The notes under the pieces: model-generated
Databases searched by the model: none
What the model saw: only the letters and a program-made list of their open reading frames with translations
Told to the model about the DNA's origin: nothing
Program-made: the position numbers and the translations under genes
Shown here: positions 60,575 to 64,000 of the stretch, one piece after another
How the letters are laid out: every line of letters starts with the position of its first letter
Numbering within the stretch: position 1 is the first letter of the stretch
Source of the DNA: Dissulfuribacter thermophilus
Lineage (GTDB): Bacteria > Desulfobacterota > Dissulfuribacteria > Dissulfuribacterales > Dissulfuribacteraceae
Assembly (NCBI RefSeq): GCF_001687335.1
Contig: NZ_MAGO01000010.1
Location: forward strand, 1-64,000
Length of the DNA: 64,000 nt
Reading direction: 5' to 3'

Positions 60575-61447
60575 CTATTCGACCAGTTCTAATAAATATC
60601 TGCCATATTGGGTCTTTTGCAGAGATGTGGCAAGCCTTTTTAGTTGTTCTCTATCTATCCATCCATTTCTATACGCTATTTCCTCAATACAGCCAATCAT
60701 GAGTCCGGTTTTATTCTCTATCGTAGCCACAAATTCTCCTGCCTCCAGGAAACTATCATGAGTTCCAGCATCAAACCAAGCAAAACCTCTTCCTAAAAGC
60801 TTAACCTTCAATTTATCTTGTTTTAAATACTCTTCGATAACAGATGTTATCTCTAGTTCTCCTCTAACTGATGGTTTTACTTTTTTGGCTATCTGCACGG
60901 CTTTATTATCAAAAAAATACATACCGACAACAGCATAGTTCGACTTTGGTCTCTTTGGTTTCTCTTCCAAAGATAAAACATTTCCATTGTCATCAAATTC
61001 AACAACCCCAAACCTTTCAGGATCTTTTACATAATAACCAAAAACATATGCCCCACCTCTTTTTTCAATTTCTATTTTTGCATCTGCCATATGTCTTACC
61101 AAGTCATGGCCAAAGAAAATATTGTCACCCAACATGTAACAGATACCATTTTCACTTACAAAATCTTCTGCCAATACTAATCCTTCAGCCAGACCGTTTG
61201 GCTCTTCTTGAATTCGATAATGGATATTCATCCCTAAATGCGATCCATCACCAAATAATTTTCTAAAATCCGTCAAATCACCAGGATTCACAATAAAAAT
61301 GACATCCTTCATACCAAGCAGCATTATTAGAGATAAAGGGTAGTAAATCATCGGTTTATTATAAATAGGAAGAAAATGCTTATTAATTGGAATTGTCACT
61401 GGATATAATCTAGTTCCATTGCCACCTGCTAATATGATTGCTTTCAT
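60575..61447 (-). CDS. rfbA: Glucose-1-phosphate thymidylyltransferase
   Basis: 290-aa nucleotidyltransferase, usual length. Motifs are [41 protein letters not shown] region [26 protein letters not shown] and [36 protein letters not shown] is also diagnostic. Makes dTDP-glucose, the first step of dTDP-sugar (rhamnose and others) synthesis. No rfbB/C/D is in the window. A cupin gene at 63773 might be a dTDP-sugar isomerase. Terminator follows. Confidence 0.95.
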   Translation of the reverse strand: MKAIILAGGNGTRLYPVTIPINKHFLPIYNKPMIYYPLSLIMLLGMKDVIFIVNPGDLTDFRKLFGDGSHLGMNIHYRIQEEPNGLAEGLVLAEDFVSENGICYMLGDNIFFGHDLVRHMADAKIEIEKRGGAYVFGYYVKDPERFGVVEFDDNGNVLSLEEKPKRPKSNYAVVGMYFFDNKAVQIAKKVKPSVRGELEITSVIEEYLKQDKLKVKLLGRGFAWFDAGTHDSFLEAGEFVATIENKTGLMIGCIEEIAYRNGWIDREQLKRLATSLQKTQYGRYLLELVE

Positions 61448-61588
61448 TTTCTTTCCTCAATTTAAGTACTCTTTTAAACTGGCTTAACTCCGATAGAATA
61501 CTATTTTTTAATAAGTTCTATGCTCTTTATTTGGAACCTAAAATTTTCTCTTTTTCCAGATTGGGATGTTCATGGGAATGATTGAAAC

Positions 61589-63508
61589 TTAATGTTTCTT
61601 GTTTGAGGCCAGCCAAACGGGGTCTACAAAATCGCACTGAGGTTTATAACCGTCTATGATCTCAAACATTAAATTCCTTACAGCTTCAAGCTCAAAATTA
61701 CTGCAGGCTTTTTCTAGGGAATCAAGCTGTCTTTTTAGTTCTGGCCATGGGTAATATTTTTCCTCTGCTTTTTTTATCATGGGGTGCTCAGTAGCAACGG
61801 CGTTGTCACTAATTAAAAGTTCTTCATATAATTTTTCGCCAGGACGAAGTCCTGTAAATACAATTTCAATATCTCCGTCTGGATTGTCTTCATCTCGAAC
61901 AGTAAAGCCACTTAGACGAATCATCTTTTTAGCAAGGTCTAAAATTTTTACAGGCTCTCCCATGTCGAGCACAAAAACCTCTCCCCCCTCTCCCATAGCG
62001 CTGGCTTGCAACACCAGTTCCACTGCCTCTGGAATGGTCATAAAATAACGAGTAATTTCTGGATGAGTTACTGTTACAGGCCCACCTTTCAAAATCTGCT
62101 GCCGAAACAAAGGCACTACTGATCCTGAGGAGTTAAGCACATTTCCAAAACGTACCATGGTAAATTTGGTTCCATTCCCATCGGCTGCCAACCCCTGCAG
62201 CACCAACTCTGCCATTCGCTTGCTGGCCCCCATAATATTGGTAGGTCGTACTGCTTTATCTGTTGATATCAAAACGAATGTCTCCACATTACAATTTAAA
62301 GCAGCAAGTGCAGTTTTCATGGTGCCGAAAACATTGTTCCTAATTCCCTCTATTGGATTATATTCCACAAGAGGCACATGTTTATAAGCAGCAGCATGAT
62401 AAATCGTATTCACATCAAAAACTGAGAGTACCTTTTCTACCCTTTGTTCTCTGCACACAGAGCCGAGAATGGGTATTATTTCTACCTTTCCTTTGTATTT
62501 ATTTTGTAACTCTCTATCAATGTGATAAAGGGCATATTCTGATCTTTCAAAAAGAATAAGTCGCTTTGGTTCCAAACGGACAATCTGCCGACATAGTTCT
62601 GACCCAATAGAGCCTCCTGCACCAGTAACCATAACTGATTTTCCGGATATGCAGGAACGTAATAGATCAAACCTAGGAGGAATTGGATCTCGACCCAAAA
62701 GATCTTCAATTGCTACATCCTGAATATCACCAATCCCAACTTTATTCGAAACCAATTTATCCAGGAATGGAAGTCTCTTTACTTCAACAGGAAAAGGTTC
62801 AAGCCAATTCAATATTTCCTTCACTCTGCTTTTGCTAGCCGAGGGCATGGCAAGCAGGACCATTTCAGGAGAATGTTTACGAAGCAATTCCGGAAGCTTA
62901 TTGGGATTAAATATTTTAATGCCATTTAGCTGCCTACCATGTAATGTTGGGTTATCATCTATAAAGGCAACTGGAACGAATTCATTAGATAAATTGAAGG
63001 CGGTGCTTATCTGCGCCCCTGATGACCCAGCCCCATAAATGACTACTTTTTTAGCAGAATTGGATTTTGGCCTACAAACAGAACAATAACAATAACGAAT
63101 AAGTAAACGCGTACTGCATAGTAAAGGAAGCGCAAGAGTGAAAAATAAAAGAGGTACCGTACGCGGAAAACCTCCCCAGCCTCTGAACAAAACCAACCCG
63201 CACAAAATTAGGCTAGCAACAAAAGTGGCCTTAAAAATTGCCCATATCGTATCGAGACTGGCGTAACGAACGACCGCAGAATAAAGACCAATAACCATAA
63301 ACGCTGGGAAACATAAAACTGGCAACAAAAGAAAAAGCCATGAATATTCATTTAGCATAGGGGGCCATGGACTCCCCAAACGAATTGCAATTGCCCCCCA
63401 AAGAGAAAAATCTATCAAAATGAAATCCAACAATAATAAAATTATCCGCTTCTTATACGTTGAATAGTTAATAATCTGTTTGAAAACTCTTTTAAATAAT
63501 TCAAGCAT
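61589..63508 (-). CDS. CapD/PglF/WbpM-type membrane nucleotide-sugar 4,6-dehydratase
   Basis: 639-aa membrane protein. Four to five TM helices in the first 140 residues, then a Rossmann-like linker domain (KKVVIYGAGSSGAQIS) and a catalytic SDR domain (GKSVMVTGAGGSIGSELCRQI). AAYKHVPLVEYNPIEGIRNNVFGT, STDKAVRPTNIMGASKRMAELV (Met in the place of Tyr, as in this family) and GEPVKILDLAKKMIRL follow. Converts UDP-GlcNAc to a 4-keto-6-deoxy sugar for surface glycan (bacillosamine/QuiNAc/FucNAc type). The name pglF, capD or wbpM cannot be settled. Between it and rfbA is 141 bp. Confidence 0.9.
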   Translation of the reverse strand: MLELFKRVFKQIINYSTYKKRIILLLLDFILIDFSLWGAIAIRLGSPWPPMLNEYSWLFLLLPVLCFPAFMVIGLYSAVVRYASLDTIWAIFKATFVASLILCGLVLFRGWGGFPRTVPLLFFTLALPLLCSTRLLIRYCYCSVCRPKSNSAKKVVIYGAGSSGAQISTAFNLSNEFVPVAFIDDNPTLHGRQLNGIKIFNPNKLPELLRKHSPEMVLLAMPSASKSRVKEILNWLEPFPVEVKRLPFLDKLVSNKVGIGDIQDVAIEDLLGRDPIPPRFDLLRSCISGKSVMVTGAGGSIGSELCRQIVRLEPKRLILFERSEYALYHIDRELQNKYKGKVEIIPILGSVCREQRVEKVLSVFDVNTIYHAAAYKHVPLVEYNPIEGIRNNVFGTMKTALAALNCNVETFVLISTDKAVRPTNIMGASKRMAELVLQGLAADGNGTKFTMVRFGNVLNSSGSVVPLFRQQILKGGPVTVTHPEITRYFMTIPEAVELVLQASAMGEGGEVFVLDMGEPVKILDLAKKMIRLSGFTVRDEDNPDGDIEIVFTGLRPGEKLYEELLISDNAVATEHPMIKKAEEKYYPWPELKRQLDSLEKACSNFELEAVRNLMFEIIDGYKPQCDFVDPVWLASNKKH

Positions 63509-63772
63509 GATCTTTGTTTAAATAAAGGAATACTGTAGCTAGGTTTTGTTGTTCACGTGATTGGGAATCTATAAAAAGGAAGGGAGAAAAAGATGTACTA
63601 CAAAGTAAATCCCCATCTCCAATGACGACACAATAGATTTAATAAAATTCTATTAAACTCTTGTGGCTTTAAACGCCGTATTCTTTTCGAATTTAACTAA
63701 AATTTATAGGAATATTTTCTAATAATTTGCCAGCTATCGATACTTAAATAGGAAGCGTTTTCAAGGCCAATT

Positions 63773-64000
63773 TCATATTGTAAAACACACGAGGTAAAAA
63801 ACTCTATCGCCCTTATTTTTCACTGTATGCCTCACTCCACCGGGAACTTCAACAACTTTATAATCCTCCTCCACCACAAACTGTTCCCTATTTCTCAAGG
63901 TTTCCAGGGTAATTTCTGCTAAACCTCTTCCACCCAACACGCAGATTATTTCAGTTTCATCATGAACATGATCTCCTCTTTTAGCACCGGGATTCATGCT
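63773..64000 (-). CDS. Cupin-domain sugar isomerase-like protein (partial)
   Basis: At least 75 codons, running off the right edge of the window; the codon before Met 63997 is open (Ser). PGAKRGDHVHDETEIICVLGGRGLAEITL has the cupin H-x-H and later GGVRHTVKNKGDRVFYLVCF. This resembles the C-terminal half of WxcM/FdtA-like sugar 3,4-ketoisomerases. True start and length unknown. Confidence 0.7.
   Translation of the reverse strand, partial: SMNPGAKRGDHVHDETEIICVLGGRGLAEITLETLRNREQFVVEEDYKVVEVPGGVRHTVKNKGDRVFYLVCFTI

Overview
The window looks like chromosome of an anaerobic Gram-negative bacterium of the Desulfobacterota (delta-proteobacterial sulfate- or sulfur-metabolising) type. This is inferred from gene content: an 11-gene complex I operon without nuoEFG, multihaem cytochromes c, a selenocysteine-containing SelD, a desulfoferrodoxin/rubredoxin/flavodiiron/rubrerythrin oxygen-defence cluster, cytochrome bd, several sigma54 activators and a DVU0298-like gene. 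No rRNA gene or species-level marker is present, so the organism cannot be named. There is no CRISPR array, no recognisable full-length transposase and no prophage.

Layout: 1-1388 (minus) end of a surface-sugar locus (legC-like aminotransferase cut by the window edge, legB-like dehydratase). 1988-4774: a TIGR04282-like transferase (minus), an Fe-S protein and an octahaem HAO-type cytochrome. 5132-12608: TonB receptor, ABC_sub_bind periplasmic protein, membrane histidine kinase, REC-kinase hybrid and sigma54 activator in a row. 12609-15779: repeat mosaic, paired palindromes and a sigma54 promoter leading into a small ORF and cydAB. 15960-19985: PAS kinase and GT2 glycosyltransferase. 20194-20370: tRNA-Asp and tRNA-Val. 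20574-26616: small housekeeping and hypothetical genes, including selD with an in-frame UGA. 27002-37240 (minus): nuoABCDHIJKLMN. 37518-44130: Fur-family regulator and an oxidative-stress/iron cluster. 44059-46096 (minus): ubiX-ubiD. 46202-56444: U32 peptidase, OB-fold lipoprotein, C11 protease, GT2, NtrC-type two-component pair and a CZB-EAL protein. 56980-64000: second sugar locus (GDP-fucose synthase, rfbA, CapD/WbpM-type dehydratase, cupin) with toxin-antitoxin genes and repeats in between.

How the genes fit together: electrons probably enter the quinone pool through a complex I fed by ferredoxin or another non-NADH donor and can leave to oxygen through cytochrome bd. The cyd genes sit behind a sigma54 promoter and paired palindromes, next to an activator with a Cys-rich PAS domain, which suggests redox control of oxygen respiration. 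The Fur-family gene with its own Fur-type box leads a cluster that removes superoxide, peroxide and oxygen and stores iron.

The most unusual feature is three dispersed repeat families. Family A is MITE-like, about 260 bp when full length, with imperfect ATCCC..ATTATGC ends; there are two near-complete copies and several deletion derivatives or fragments. Family B is a tandem array of GTTTTGAGTGTTGAGTTGAAGGAA-type units. Family C is a GCCTCTGGCTTTTGTAC block followed by CTTCCTTCTACC units. They occur together as mosaics, have truncated a PIN-domain gene, extend the N-termini of two genes, may supply the start codon of a third, and form an in-frame peptide insert inside a glycosyltransferase.
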